From positions 3,753,501-3,817,500 of the forward strand of contig NZ_CP097349.1 of NCBI RefSeq assembly GCF_023516215.1: a stretch of 64,000 nucleotides of DNA. Direction: 5' to 3'. The notes beneath the pieces are model-generated. The model saw nothing but the letters and a program-made list of their open reading frames with translations, made no database searches and was not told the DNA's origin. Positions 1 through 8,293 of the stretch are shown here, one piece after another. Origin of the DNA: Cytobacillus pseudoceanisediminis. GTDB lineage: Bacteria > Bacillota > Bacilli > Bacillales > Cytobacillaceae. Each line of letters begins with the position of its first letter. Within the stretch, counting starts at the first letter, position 1. Both the position numbers and the translations under genes were made by a program.

Positions 1-410
1 TCAAGGTAAGCGTATTTAACTTCATTCATGCTGAATATTCCTTTTTGGCGCAGCATTGTTCTCAGCTGTTCCATTTCAAGATGGTTTTTCTCCATCTCCT
101 TCACATTCAGCTTGCCATCCTTGACAAGGACCGACTCCCTTCCCTTTAAAATCGCCCTGAATATATTTTTCTTTTTTGCCAGAATTTCAATAATGTAAAT
201 AAATGCTCCCCACAATAAAGCCGAATAGATCACCTGCAGCGTTGTTATTTTTTCATCATAAATGGTTTCCTCAATAATCCCTCCAAGAACAACCGCATAA
301 ACAAAATCAAACGGAGTTACCTGTGAAAGCTCCTTCTTTCCAAGAATTCGGGTAACAGCTAACAAGGCAACTAGCCCAACAGCCATTTTTACTGTTATTG
401 ATAAATACAT
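1..410 (-). CDS. DUF421 (YetF-like) membrane protein, 3' end outside the window
   Basis: The gene reads leftward and runs off the window edge, so only the first ~136 codons are present. The start ATG follows a good ribosome binding site (GAGGAGG, about 8 nt upstream). The N-terminal part holds two or three hydrophobic segments with the family's TRILGKKELSQVTPFDFV motif. A cytoplasmic stretch follows (VLVKDGKLNVKEMEKNHL), typical of DUF421/YetF proteins. These are small integral membrane proteins of unknown biochemical role, often linked to sporulation or envelope stress. A second member of the family is present at 18662-19321. Family assignment is confident; function is unknown. Confidence 0.85.
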   Translation of the reverse strand, partial: MYLSITVKMAVGLVALLAVTRILGKKELSQVTPFDFVYAVVLGGIIEETIYDEKITTLQVIYSALLWGAFIYIIEILAKKKNIFRAILKGRESVLVKDGKLNVKEMEKNHLEMEQLRTMLRQKGIFSMNEVKYAYL

Positions 411-523
411 CAATGCTCCTCCTCTCTCTATATCCTCTCTATTCCCCTTACCAGACTTCGAATACACCTTTTCTCCTATTCCACTTTTTGCAAAAAAAGT
501 GATCCCTATGTCAAGAGACCACT

Positions 524-1447
524 TTACATATACTGGCTATTTTCTTTTCTCCGCTTCCTGAATACTAATTCCTCCAATGCTCCGGATCCTGAAATGACAC
601 CTCCCACAATAAGAACCAGCCCGAGCATATGGTTTATAGTAATTACTTCACCAAGAATGAACGCTGAGCCTGCCAATGAGAAAAAGGTATTCAGGTTCAA
701 AAATATACTGGCTTCTGCAGGCCCAATATTACGGATGGCTGTGTTATAAACCATATGGCCGATAGCTGTTGCCAATACGGCAGATGCGGCAAATGCAGCC
801 CAAACATAGGCTGGGGCTTCGGTTATACCCTTAAGTCCGCCGGGTTCCATTATGCTGGCCATTACAAAAAGGATCACCCCTCCAAAAATCAGCATATAGC
901 CTGTCAGCAATCGCGGATCAAGCGTTTTCGAAGCCTTGCTGATTACAATGAAGCTAAGAGCCTGTGAAAGAATGGACAGGAACACAAAGAAATCTCCTGG
1001 AGTTAAGCTCGATATCCCTTTATTTCCTGAAAGGACAATAAAGGTCACGCCTGCACCCCCAAGCAGAAAACCCAGAACCTGGATGCCTGTAGGCTTATTG
1101 CGCAGCAGAATGGAAGACAGTATGGCTGTTAAGAGCGGACCTGCACCTAGAATAAGCCCCCCATTCACCGCACTTGTTCCCGTTAAGCCTATAGCCAGAA
1201 AAAGATGGTGGCTGACAACACTTAAAAGGCCGCCAAATACAATGTACGAGATTTCCTTCCGGCTCGGCTTTCTTACTTTCCCCATTATGCTTAATATCAA
1301 AAATACGGTTATACCCGCAGTTAGTATTCGCAAAGAAGTAATCGAAACCGGAGGAAAATAACTGACAAGAATTTTTATAATGCTCACATTCAATCCCCAT
1401 AAAGCCATGATGGAAATGAGGAGAATGTATGTTTTTATGTTTTTCAC
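524..1447 (-). CDS. EamA/DMT-family metabolite exporter
   Basis: This polytopic membrane protein has about ten hydrophobic helices arranged as two EamA repeats (roughly residues 1-140 and 150-290). EamA (drug/metabolite transporter) proteins export amino acids, nucleobases or other small metabolites; the substrate cannot be told from sequence. The opening ILLISIMALWGLNVSIIKI is the usual first helix with the conserved WG. The frame is open up to 1507, but the best start is GTG at 1447: AAGAAGGA sits 5-6 nt upstream, and the resulting N-terminus VKNIKTYILL matches relatives that begin just before helix 1. It stands alone between a DUF421 gene and the secreted peptidase gene. Confidence 0.85.
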   Translation of the reverse strand: MKNIKTYILLISIMALWGLNVSIIKILVSYFPPVSITSLRILTAGITVFLILSIMGKVRKPSRKEISYIVFGGLLSVVSHHLFLAIGLTGTSAVNGGLILGAGPLLTAILSSILLRNKPTGIQVLGFLLGGAGVTFIVLSGNKGISSLTPGDFFVFLSILSQALSFIVISKASKTLDPRLLTGYMLIFGGVILFVMASIMEPGGLKGITEAPAYVWAAFAASAVLATAIGHMVYNTAIRNIGPAEASIFLNLNTFFSLAGSAFILGEVITINHMLGLVLIVGGVISGSGALEELVFRKRRKENSQYM

Positions 1448-1640
1448 ATCGATCCTTCTTTCCAGAAAATCCAAGTTCATAATTTGTATCATTTTATCAT
1501 ATTTCAAATGGGAAGATGACTTTTTAAGGCTTTAAATATGAAAGTGATGGCATGAAAAACACCCATCTGGACTGTTGGCATACCAGGGTTTTTCGGTGGA
1601 TGAACAACCGTGAAAAGCGCAAAGCAGCTGTATAATAGCA

Positions 1641-1673
1641 AGAGCAGCCTCCCATCAAAGGAACGGCTGCTCT
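1641..1673 (-). terminator. Rho-independent terminator of the M28 peptidase gene
   Basis: A 9-bp stem (AGAGCAGCC with GGCTGCTCT) lies directly after the stop codon of the minus-strand peptidase gene. The T-tract after it is weak (TGCTATTA), so termination may be partial. Confidence 0.6.
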
Positions 1674-1678
1674 TCTGC

Positions 1679-3079
1679 TTATTTTACATCTAACTCGTGA
1701 ACCATTTCAGGTGCTGCTTTCATTTTATGCTGCTTTTTCGGTTTAGGGCCCATGTTATCAAAACGCGCCTTATCATAAATGGCAGCACCTACAACCTCCG
1801 CTACATCCTGAAGCTTTTCTTTGCTGATTTTATCAATTGTGTCTTCTGGAGAGTGGTACCATGGTTCAGTTGGGCTGTGAATGAATAACGCGGCTGCAAT
1901 GCCTGCTTCGGCAAAAGGCACATGGTCACTTCTGCCTCCCTGGTATACTGGGGTCGGCTCACCGTTCAGCCTTTCACTGGATGCTTGAGAAAGTTCTGTT
2001 ACAAGATTTTCTTCTCCATCCAAAGTCATCATTACTAAATCGCCTGCATCCTTGCTTCCCACCATATCAAGATTAAAGTTTGCAATGGTTCTGCTGATTT
2101 CGTCGTCAGAAAGACTGTCAACATAATGATAAGATCCAATCAATCCCAGCTCTTCTGCACCGAATGTTGCAAAGCGGATCTCCGTATCTGTCGGAATATC
2201 CTTGAATACGCGTGCCAGCTCTAATGTCATCGCTGTTCCGGAAGCATCATCATTCGCTCCAGGAGCCCCTGCTACAGAATCATGGTGTGACCCAACCACA
2301 ATAATGTCATCGTTTGCTTTCTTATTGTTGGTTGGTTTCTTTGTGGCAATCACGTTGTGGGAAACCTTTTCTCCTGCATCCGCACCTTCAATGGATAGGG
2401 ATGCTGATAAAGTTTCACCGCTCTCCAGCAATGCAAGAATTGCCTCACCTTCTGCTTTTGACAGGGCTAACGCCGGAACATATTCTTCATTATGAGCTCC
2501 AAGCGTACCGCTTAATGGACCCTCTGCATTATTAAAAATAACTACTCCGGCAGCCCCTTTTTCTGCTGCATTTAAAACTTTCTCGGCAAAAGAAATGGAA
2601 CCGCGCTGGATAAGAGCAATTTTGCCTGTGAGATCAACGCGTTCCAGTTCTTCCTGTGTGCCTAGCCCAGCAAATGCCAGCTCCCCGCTCACATCCCCAT
2701 TGACTGAATAGGTAAAGGATCTTGGCTGCAGTTCTCCTCCATAGCCATCAATAGTCACTTCCATACTGCTCGGAGGAGTATATCCATAAAAAGTGAATGG
2801 CTGAATCTCTGTTTCATAGCCATAGGATTCGAATTGGCTTTTAATATACTGAACAGCGTTATACTCCGATTCCGTACCGGCTACACGCGGGGTTTGTGAA
2901 AGATAATCAATATTATTATAGATATTCTCTGCATTAATTTGATTGACTACCTTCTTGTCGAATACATTTACAGGCTGAGTCTGTTTAACGTCTGACGGAT
3001 GTGCAAAAACTGCCTGTGTCCCAATAGCTCCAAAGATAAGAGTCGAAGCTAATGCCACTTTTAAAATTGGTTTTCTCAT
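1679..3079 (-). CDS. ywaD: Secreted M28-family zinc aminopeptidase with PA domain (YwaD-like)
   Basis: This is a 466-residue exported peptidase. Residues 1-26 form a Sec signal peptide ending QAVFA. A PA (protease-associated) domain covers about residues 125-225, and the M28 catalytic domain runs from about 240 to 445. Zinc ligands and catalytic residues are visible in order: GSHHDSV, GANDDASG, FGAEELGL, NFNLDMVGS and the late YHSPEDT histidine. The closest known relative is B. subtilis YwaD, a double-zinc aminopeptidase/phytase-like exoenzyme that frees N-terminal amino acids outside the cell. The start is an ATG with a GGAGGT site. The C-terminus ends in a basic lysine-rich tail. The gene is monocistronic with its own terminator. 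Confidence 0.9.
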   Translation of the reverse strand: MRKPILKVALASTLIFGAIGTQAVFAHPSDVKQTQPVNVFDKKVVNQINAENIYNNIDYLSQTPRVAGTESEYNAVQYIKSQFESYGYETEIQPFTFYGYTPPSSMEVTIDGYGGELQPRSFTYSVNGDVSGELAFAGLGTQEELERVDLTGKIALIQRGSISFAEKVLNAAEKGAAGVVIFNNAEGPLSGTLGAHNEEYVPALALSKAEGEAILALLESGETLSASLSIEGADAGEKVSHNVIATKKPTNNKKANDDIIVVGSHHDSVAGAPGANDDASGTAMTLELARVFKDIPTDTEIRFATFGAEELGLIGSYHYVDSLSDDEISRTIANFNLDMVGSKDAGDLVMMTLDGEENLVTELSQASSERLNGEPTPVYQGGRSDHVPFAEAGIAAALFIHSPTEPWYHSPEDTIDKISKEKLQDVAEVVGAAIYDKARFDNMGPKPKKQHKMKAAPEMVHELDVK

Positions 3080-3235
3080 CTAGTACCTCCAATAGAATAA
3101 TAGATTCCGCTCATTAAATTTTATAATGTTTCGAAAACTCTTATAAGGGTACAAGATACTAGAGTACAGTAGGTACAATCATCTATATTTTGGGTATATT
3201 GTCAATATTAGTAAATATCTAATAGGAAAAATAGA

Positions 3236-3273
3236 CAAAAAAAGAAGGCTGCCCCACCCCAGGTACGCCTTCT
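3236..3273 (-). terminator. Rho-independent terminator of the FAD oxidoreductase gene
   Basis: On the minus strand a stem of AGAAGGC with GCCTTCT is followed by a run of seven T, just past the stop codon at 3282. Confidence 0.8.
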
Positions 3274-3281
3274 TTCCTTCT

Positions 3282-3842
3282 TTATTTCATTATATCGTGG
3301 TCCACATAGCGCTCGCCGTTCAATTCACTGATTACGTTAATTGCAACTTTTGCACCGTCTCCAGCTGTAATGATTGTATGGACGCTAACTCCTGCAACGG
3401 TTCCGGCTGCCCAAATGCCATCGACATTCGTCTTGCCGTCAGCATCTACATCCAGAACCGTTTTAATGCGCGGCTCGGTGCCTGCTTTAGTCTTCAAACC
3501 GGCTTTTTCTGCTAAATCAGTAGATACGCCAGCTGCTAAAATCACATGCTTCGCTGAGTACGATTTTTCTCCTGCTGTTATTGTAAAAATTCCTTCAGCT
3601 TTTTCAATGTTATCAACAGTTCCTTCTGCGATCTCTGCCCCAAACTTAGCTGCTTGCTTTTTGCCTGTTTCAATCAGTTCCGGTCCAGTAATTTCCATAA
3701 GGCCATAATGATTTTCTACCCAGGCACGTTTAGTCATGCTTTTATCATTGTCCACAACCACTACCTTCTTGCCCGCTTTTGCAGCAAATAGCGCAGCACT
3801 TGCACCAGCAGGGCCTGCACCTACAATTAAGATATCAAACAT
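3282..3842 (-). CDS. Short FAD-dependent oxidoreductase (thioredoxin-reductase-like, FAD domain only)
   Basis: The product of 186 residues begins with a dinucleotide-binding fold (MFDILIVGAGPAGASAAL, GxGxxG at residues 8-13). It ends with the second FAD motif (VDGIWAAGTVAG, about 145-155) that closes the flavin site in thioredoxin reductases. Normal TrxB enzymes (~310 aa) carry an NADPH domain with the CxxC between these parts; here it is absent, and the FAD domain is continuous. The protein is therefore a stand-alone flavin domain family of Bacillales, and its electron partner is unknown. An upstream in-frame codon at 3863 is possible, but AAGGAGGA lies 8 nt before the ATG at 3842, which decides the start. 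Confidence 0.8.
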   Translation of the reverse strand: MFDILIVGAGPAGASAALFAAKAGKKVVVVDNDKSMTKRAWVENHYGLMEITGPELIETGKKQAAKFGAEIAEGTVDNIEKAEGIFTITAGEKSYSAKHVILAAGVSTDLAEKAGLKTKAGTEPRIKTVLDVDADGKTNVDGIWAAGTVAGVSVHTIITAGDGAKVAINVISELNGERYVDHDIMK

Positions 3843-3934
3843 CCATACTTCCTCCTTCAACACATTATTTACTTATATGTTATCTAATTTAATAATAATT
3901 GTAAAATAATGTGATTTCAGGAAAATTGTCCAAT

Positions 3935-4165
3935 TTAATCTTCATCTTTGATATCCCGATCCTCCGGTATCGGCTCATTTAGTATTTCTTCCACCAGCTC
4001 CCTGTATTTTTCCACCTGCTTTATATGGGCACTAAATTGTTCCTTATATATTAAATACTGTTCTCCATCATAAATGGCGCGTATTTTCTTTTGCTGAATC
4101 AAGCTTTCTACATATGACTCAGGGTAAGATAAATATTCTGCGGTTTCTTTAATGGTAAGATACAT
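3935..4165 (-). CDS. Small excisionase-type helix-turn-helix protein
   Basis: This 76-residue protein has an N-terminal MerR/Xis-type winged helix (YLTIKETAEYLSYPESYVE, then a short wing IRAIYDGEQYLI). An acidic, probably helical tail follows (PIPEDRDIKDED). Proteins of this shape bind DNA as excisionase-like or small regulatory factors. No integrase, phage gene or attachment site is nearby, so a role in excision is unlikely. It sits between the FAD oxidoreductase and the divergent histidine kinase gene and could regulate either, which is only a guess from position. Confidence 0.65.
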   Translation of the reverse strand: MYLTIKETAEYLSYPESYVESLIQQKKIRAIYDGEQYLIYKEQFSAHIKQVEKYRELVEEILNEPIPEDRDIKDED

Positions 4166-4371
4166 GCTTGTTCTTCCCTTTCTAATTCCCTTATAATATG
4201 GTTTTACTATTTTCTAGGCACTAGAAGACTCTACTAAAATCATATAGAATAGAAACTGTAAATAATTTGTATATGCAACTTATATTCTTTTATTATACAG
4301 CGAAAAAATACTATTTGACTGAATTCCAGCTCTTTTTTCAGCCAGATAGAGAACAGGAGAAATATAAGCTA

Positions 4372-6030
4372 ATGAATAAAAAATGGTTATTGGGCTTATA
4401 TGTGATCATCAGCCTTATTTGGGTATTCGGAACGAACTACCTTTTGCATATGCTGGAGCCCTCTTCTCTTGTCAGCTTCCTTTTTAGAGCAAAAGAGTTT
4501 CTGTACATTATCGTTACAGGCTGGCTGCTCTATTATTTTATTGGCAAAAGAGATGAGCTTATTGCCTCAAGGGAAGATGAAAAACGTCTTTCCACTTTAA
4601 TTAACTCCATGGTGGATTTTGTCAATTTCAAAGACGGCCATGGCCGCTGGATCGAGTCCAATGAATTTGGACTCAAATTGTTCAATCTTGAAAATGTCGA
4701 TTATAAAGGCAAAAGGGATTCTGAACTGGCCGAGTACACAGATTTTTATGCAGACGCACTGCGCTACTGTGAAACATCAGATGAGGAAGCCTGGAAAAAC
4801 GGCAAAATTACCCGTCTGGAAGAAGTCATCCCATTGCAGGACGGAACAGAAAAAACGTTTGATACGATTAAGGTACCGCTCTTCCATGCAGATGGAAGCC
4901 GTCAGGGTCTCGTCATAATCGGCAGAGATATTACAGAAAGAAAGCATGTGGAAAAGCTTCTTGCCGAAAGCCAGCAGCAATATAAATCCTTGTTTGAATA
5001 TAATACTGAAATTGTCTTTATGACAGACCTTCATGGCACCATCACGAAAGTAAATCCCCAATTCAAAGCGGTAACAGGATACAGTCCTGATGAGACATTG
5101 GGTAAGAGCATTAATGAAATCATACCAGCTCCTTATAAAATGAAGGCCATTAAAGGCTTTAAAGGCATCCTTAAGGATAAACAGCCCAAAACCTGCGAAT
5201 TTGAGTTCAATCATAAAAATGGCAGCAAGCTCACTATCCAATGCACCGCACTTCCGCTCATTGTGAACGGTCAAATTGCCGGAATCATCGGCTATGGAAA
5301 AGATGTGACAAAGCTGCGGCAAGCTGAAGAAAGACTGCGCCGCACCGAAAAGCTTTCTGTGGTTGGAGAGCTGTCTGCCAGTGTGGCGCATGAAATCAGA
5401 AATCCGCTGACATCTTTAAAAGGCTTCGTGCAGCTCATGCAGCTGGAAGATGAAAAGCATCAATTCTATTATCAGATCATGCAGGAGGAGCTGGACCGGA
5501 TCAACCATATTGTCGGCGAGCTGCTGCTCCTTGCCAAGCCTCAGGATATTTGTTTTACAAAAGCGGATGTTCAGAAAATCCTTTTTAATGTCATTTCGCT
5601 TTTAAAAACAGAAGCCAGCATGCACAATGTCCAGATCGAATTTCTATTAAAATCGGATGTGTATATGATTGAATGTGAACCAAATCAGCTAAAGCAGCTA
5701 TTTATTAATATAATAAAAAATGCCATTGAAGCATCAAGTGATGGCGGTAAAGTAACGGTTACGCTGCAGGCGGAAGACCGGCAGCTGACTATCCTGGTTA
5801 AGGATAATGGCTGCGGCATGTCGGAAGAACGCCTTAACAGGATTGGTGAACCTTTCTATTCATCCAAGGAGAAAGGAACTGGCCTCGGACTTACAGTCAG
5901 TTTCAAAATTGTCCAATCCCATAATGGTTCCATTTATTTCAATAGTAAAAAAGGGAAAGGAACAGAAGCTGTCATCAAGCTGCCAGTAAGAAAAAATACA
6001 TCTGCCCCTGAGGCTGGATTAACAGTTTAA
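4372..6030 (+). CDS. Membrane PAS-domain sensor histidine kinase (sporulation-kinase type)
   Basis: The protein has two N-terminal membrane helices (LLGLYVIISLIWVFG; LYIIVTGWLLYYFIG) joined by a short loop. Two PAS domains follow (about residues 75-190 and 200-320), then HisKA with the phospho-acceptor in SVAHEIRNPLTSLKGF. An HATPase domain completes it: N-box IKNAIEASSDGG, G1 VKDNGCGMS, G2 KGTGLGLTVS. No response regulator gene is adjacent, so it is an orphan kinase. With the KinA/KinE-like HisKA motif this suggests input to the Spo0F phosphorelay, which is an inference. The frame is open from a TTG at 4267, but AGGAGA upstream of ATG 4372 and the start of helix 1 favour the shorter form. 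Confidence 0.85.
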   Translation: MNKKWLLGLYVIISLIWVFGTNYLLHMLEPSSLVSFLFRAKEFLYIIVTGWLLYYFIGKRDELIASREDEKRLSTLINSMVDFVNFKDGHGRWIESNEFGLKLFNLENVDYKGKRDSELAEYTDFYADALRYCETSDEEAWKNGKITRLEEVIPLQDGTEKTFDTIKVPLFHADGSRQGLVIIGRDITERKHVEKLLAESQQQYKSLFEYNTEIVFMTDLHGTITKVNPQFKAVTGYSPDETLGKSINEIIPAPYKMKAIKGFKGILKDKQPKTCEFEFNHKNGSKLTIQCTALPLIVNGQIAGIIGYGKDVTKLRQAEERLRRTEKLSVVGELSASVAHEIRNPLTSLKGFVQLMQLEDEKHQFYYQIMQEELDRINHIVGELLLLAKPQDICFTKADVQKILFNVISLLKTEASMHNVQIEFLLKSDVYMIECEPNQLKQLFINIIKNAIEASSDGGKVTVTLQAEDRQLTILVKDNGCGMSEERLNRIGEPFYSSKEKGTGLGLTVSFKIVQSHNGSIYFNSKKGKGTEAVIKLPVRKNTSAPEAGLTV

Positions 6031-6035
6031 ACAGT

Positions 6036-6081
6036 AAAGAGCGATGTTCAATCAAACGTTTGATTGAACATCGCTCTTTTT
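6036..6081. terminator. Bidirectional terminator, perfect palindrome
   Basis: A perfect 44-bp palindrome (6036-6079; arm AAAGAGCGATGTTCAATCAA and on) separates two convergent genes. It has T-runs on both strands and can end transcription from the kinase (plus) and yaaN (minus). Confidence 0.9.
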
Positions 6082-6089
6082 TAACCCTG

Positions 6090-7256
6090 CTATTTCCCCT
6101 TAATCTCCAGCAGCTTCTGCCTCAAATCATTTTCCATATTGGCCAGGTCGTGTTCTGCCTGCCGGCGTTTATGGCGGCCCTCCTCCTGGATTCTAAGGGT
6201 TTCTTCAAGAGTGGAAATCAGGTTCTCCTGTGTTTTCTTTAACGTTTCAATGTCGACAAGGCCCCGCTCATTCTCACGTGCTGTTTCAATTGTATTCATT
6301 TTCAGCATTTCGGCATTTTTCAAAAGAAGATCATTAGTTGTTTTCGAGACCTTCTTCTGGGCTTCGACAGCATGGCGCTGGCGAAGCAGTGTCAAGGCGA
6401 TGGCCACCTGGTTTTTCCAAAGCGGGATAGCCGTCATGATGGATGACTGAATTTTCTCAACCAATGCCTGATTGGTATTCTGTATAAGGCGGATCTGCGG
6501 TGCGCTTTGAATCGTTATTTCACGGCTAAGCTTCAAGTCATAAAGGCGCTTATCCAGGCGGTCGGCAAACTGCATCATATCGTTCACTTCCTGGAACTTC
6601 ATCTGGTCATTCGACTCTTCTGCCTTCTTCTTCAGCTCGGGAATCGTCTTTTCATGAAGCTCTTCAAGCTTCAGTTCACCTGCTGCAATATATACATTTA
6701 AAGCATGAAAATACTCTTTATTATTTTCGTATAGCTTATCTAACATGACAATGTCGGAAAGAAGTGCATTCTTGCTTCTTTCCAGTTTGACGCTGATGCG
6801 GTCAATCTGAGCACCTGTTTTTTGGTATTTGGATAAGACCTCCTGAACAGAGCCGGATATCTTTCCAAACATACGCGCAAAAAAGGTTGATTTCTCCGGC
6901 TTCAGCTCATCCGGATTCACATCATTGAATTTCTTCATCAGATCATTGATGATTGTTCCCACTTCACCAACATCTTTTTTCTGAACATGCTCAAGCATTG
7001 TATGAGAAAACGTCAGCAGCTTTGATTGAGCCGGTGTTCCGTATGAGATCATCGCCTGGTGATTGGCAGGATCGATTTGCTTTGCAAGCTGATAGGCTTT
7101 TTCCCGGTTTTCTTCCGGAATCACATCGATCAGCCTTGTCCGCTTTTCCGATTGCAATGGCGAGGGAGCTGCATCCTGCTTTTCCCCAAAAGGATCTGCC
7201 ATCAGATCATCCAATAAATTAGTGTTTTTTAACAGGGACGGTTTATCTTCAGTCAT
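6090..7256 (-). CDS. yaaN: TelA-family toxic anion resistance protein (YaaN-like)
   Basis: This soluble, mostly alpha-helical protein of 388 residues belongs to the TelA/KlaA family (toxic anion resistance). Members are linked to tellurite and other envelope-related stress resistance, but no reaction is known. Long amphipathic helices fill residues 60-380; the C-terminal third (from about [13 protein letters not shown]) reads as a coiled coil. It overlaps the upstream xpaC gene by 4 bp (ATGA type), so the two are translationally coupled. The xpaC-yaaN pair is the same as in B. subtilis. It ends next to the palindromic terminator at 6036. Confidence 0.9.
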   Translation of the reverse strand: MTEDKPSLLKNTNLLDDLMADPFGEKQDAAPSPLQSEKRTRLIDVIPEENREKAYQLAKQIDPANHQAMISYGTPAQSKLLTFSHTMLEHVQKKDVGEVGTIINDLMKKFNDVNPDELKPEKSTFFARMFGKISGSVQEVLSKYQKTGAQIDRISVKLERSKNALLSDIVMLDKLYENNKEYFHALNVYIAAGELKLEELHEKTIPELKKKAEESNDQMKFQEVNDMMQFADRLDKRLYDLKLSREITIQSAPQIRLIQNTNQALVEKIQSSIMTAIPLWKNQVAIALTLLRQRHAVEAQKKVSKTTNDLLLKNAEMLKMNTIETARENERGLVDIETLKKTQENLISTLEETLRIQEEGRHKRRQAEHDLANMENDLRQKLLEIKGK

Positions 7257-7909
7257 TTTAATCTCCTGCTTTCATCATGAATTCTTGAATCTTTTATCTT
7301 CTCAATCGAATTCTTGGCAACATCAATTTCAAGATGAAGCTGATCAATATCTTCAGCTATAACCCTGTGAAGATCTTCCTCCACATGATGGGTAAGTGCA
7401 TCGAGTGTACGTCTGGTCTCCTGGAGGGACTGATCCAGTTCACGGGATTTTCTCGGCTGGGAAGACAGAAAGACATACTTTTCCGCCAGCTCCACTGCGG
7501 AATCCAGATGAGAAAAGTAAAACTTCTCGGCCTGGTAAAAACGTTTCGGCTCACTCCTGGTCAGTCTGTAAATCCTTCTCGTCACCCTCATGAACTCCAT
7601 CCTCTGCTTCAGCGTCGGGAAATGCCGAATCGAGAACATCGCTTTATGCAAACGGGTTATCTTGCGGCGCGCCTCATCAAGATTTCGCTTAATGTATTGG
7701 TATTCCCTTTTCGTCAATCCATGCTTTTTCAAAAAGCGGCGGCGCTGAATCAATCCCCCTGCCCAATAAGTAAGAAGCCCGGCTCCGGCTCCATATATCC
7801 CTGACAAAATGAAAGTTTGCCCGAATGCAAAGTAACTAGCCAGCCAAACGCTGACAGACAAAGGAACAGCCGTCAGCAAACGAAAAGCAAATGCTAAAAA
7901 GGAATTCAT
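7253..7909 (-). CDS. xpaC: XpaC-like membrane protein (5-bromo-4-chloroindolyl phosphate hydrolysis family)
   Basis: Two N-terminal membrane helices ([20 protein letters not shown] and [20 protein letters not shown]) precede a basic, helical cytoplasmic domain of about 150 residues. The length (218 aa) and the pairing with yaaN match B. subtilis XpaC, named for X-phosphate hydrolysis but with no proven catalytic residues. The stop overlaps the yaaN start by 4 bp. The pair probably works together in membrane stress resistance; this rests on neighbour conservation only. Confidence 0.85.
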   Translation of the reverse strand: MNSFLAFAFRLLTAVPLSVSVWLASYFAFGQTFILSGIYGAGAGLLTYWAGGLIQRRRFLKKHGLTKREYQYIKRNLDEARRKITRLHKAMFSIRHFPTLKQRMEFMRVTRRIYRLTRSEPKRFYQAEKFYFSHLDSAVELAEKYVFLSSQPRKSRELDQSLQETRRTLDALTHHVEEDLHRVIAEDIDQLHLEIDVAKNSIEKIKDSRIHDESRRLK

Positions 7910-7999
7910 ATTTATCGACTCCTACTCATAGTCCTACTTATTTATACGTTATTTATAAACCTAAAGTTTCATCCACAGACATATTTCAGCAAGAAAATC

Positions 8000-8106
8000 G
8001 CGAGCACCTTCGGAACAAGTCAACTCCGCTTGTTCTTGCGAAGAACATCCAAGGAGGCTTTGACTTGGTTCCCACCACCGGACCCCTCAAGGGGGCAGGT
8101 GCGAGC
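8000..8106. other. Potentially structured intergenic element (unknown RNA or repeat)
   Basis: A ~107-nt block, more GC-rich than its surroundings, can close with an outer stem GCACCT/AGGTGC (8004-8009 with 8097-8102). Inside are a hairpin GAACAAG/CTTGTTC (8013-8019 with 8029-8035) and a CCCC-tcaa-GGGG hairpin (8083-8094). It matches no riboswitch consensus I know. It could be a leader RNA for xpaC-yaaN (minus strand), a small RNA or a dispersed repeat; the strand is undecided. Confidence 0.4.
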
Positions 8107-8252
8107 TATAAAGCAAAAAATGGCGTACATCCTTAAATCTATTAAAACACTTTTAAAAAACTTCTCAAGTTATACGATACAAAATAACACGATTGCCCGC
8201 CATAGACCACAAAAGTAATCCTTGCTAAGACCTGAGACGTATATTTCCCTGC

Positions 8253-8289
8253 AAAAAAAGCACCTGCGGAAATTTCCCGCAGATGCTTT
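8253..8289 (-). terminator. Rho-independent terminator of the SH3/C39 exoprotein gene
   Basis: On the minus strand a strong stem AAGCATCTGCGG / CCGCAGGTGCTT is followed by seven T. Confidence 0.9.
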
Positions 8290-8293
8290 CTGG

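Larger units (their letters stand above)
7910..8293. other. Intergenic region upstream of xpaC
   Basis: No gene is supported in this stretch. It holds the xpaC promoter region next to 7909, the GC-rich folded element at 8000-8106 and the terminator of the downstream exoprotein gene at 8253-8289. Short frames here have no ribosome binding sites. Confidence 0.6.

Noticed and set aside
4777..5391. Minus-strand frame of 204 codons inside the kinase gene
   Set aside because: Antisense shadow of PAS and HisKA coding sequence.
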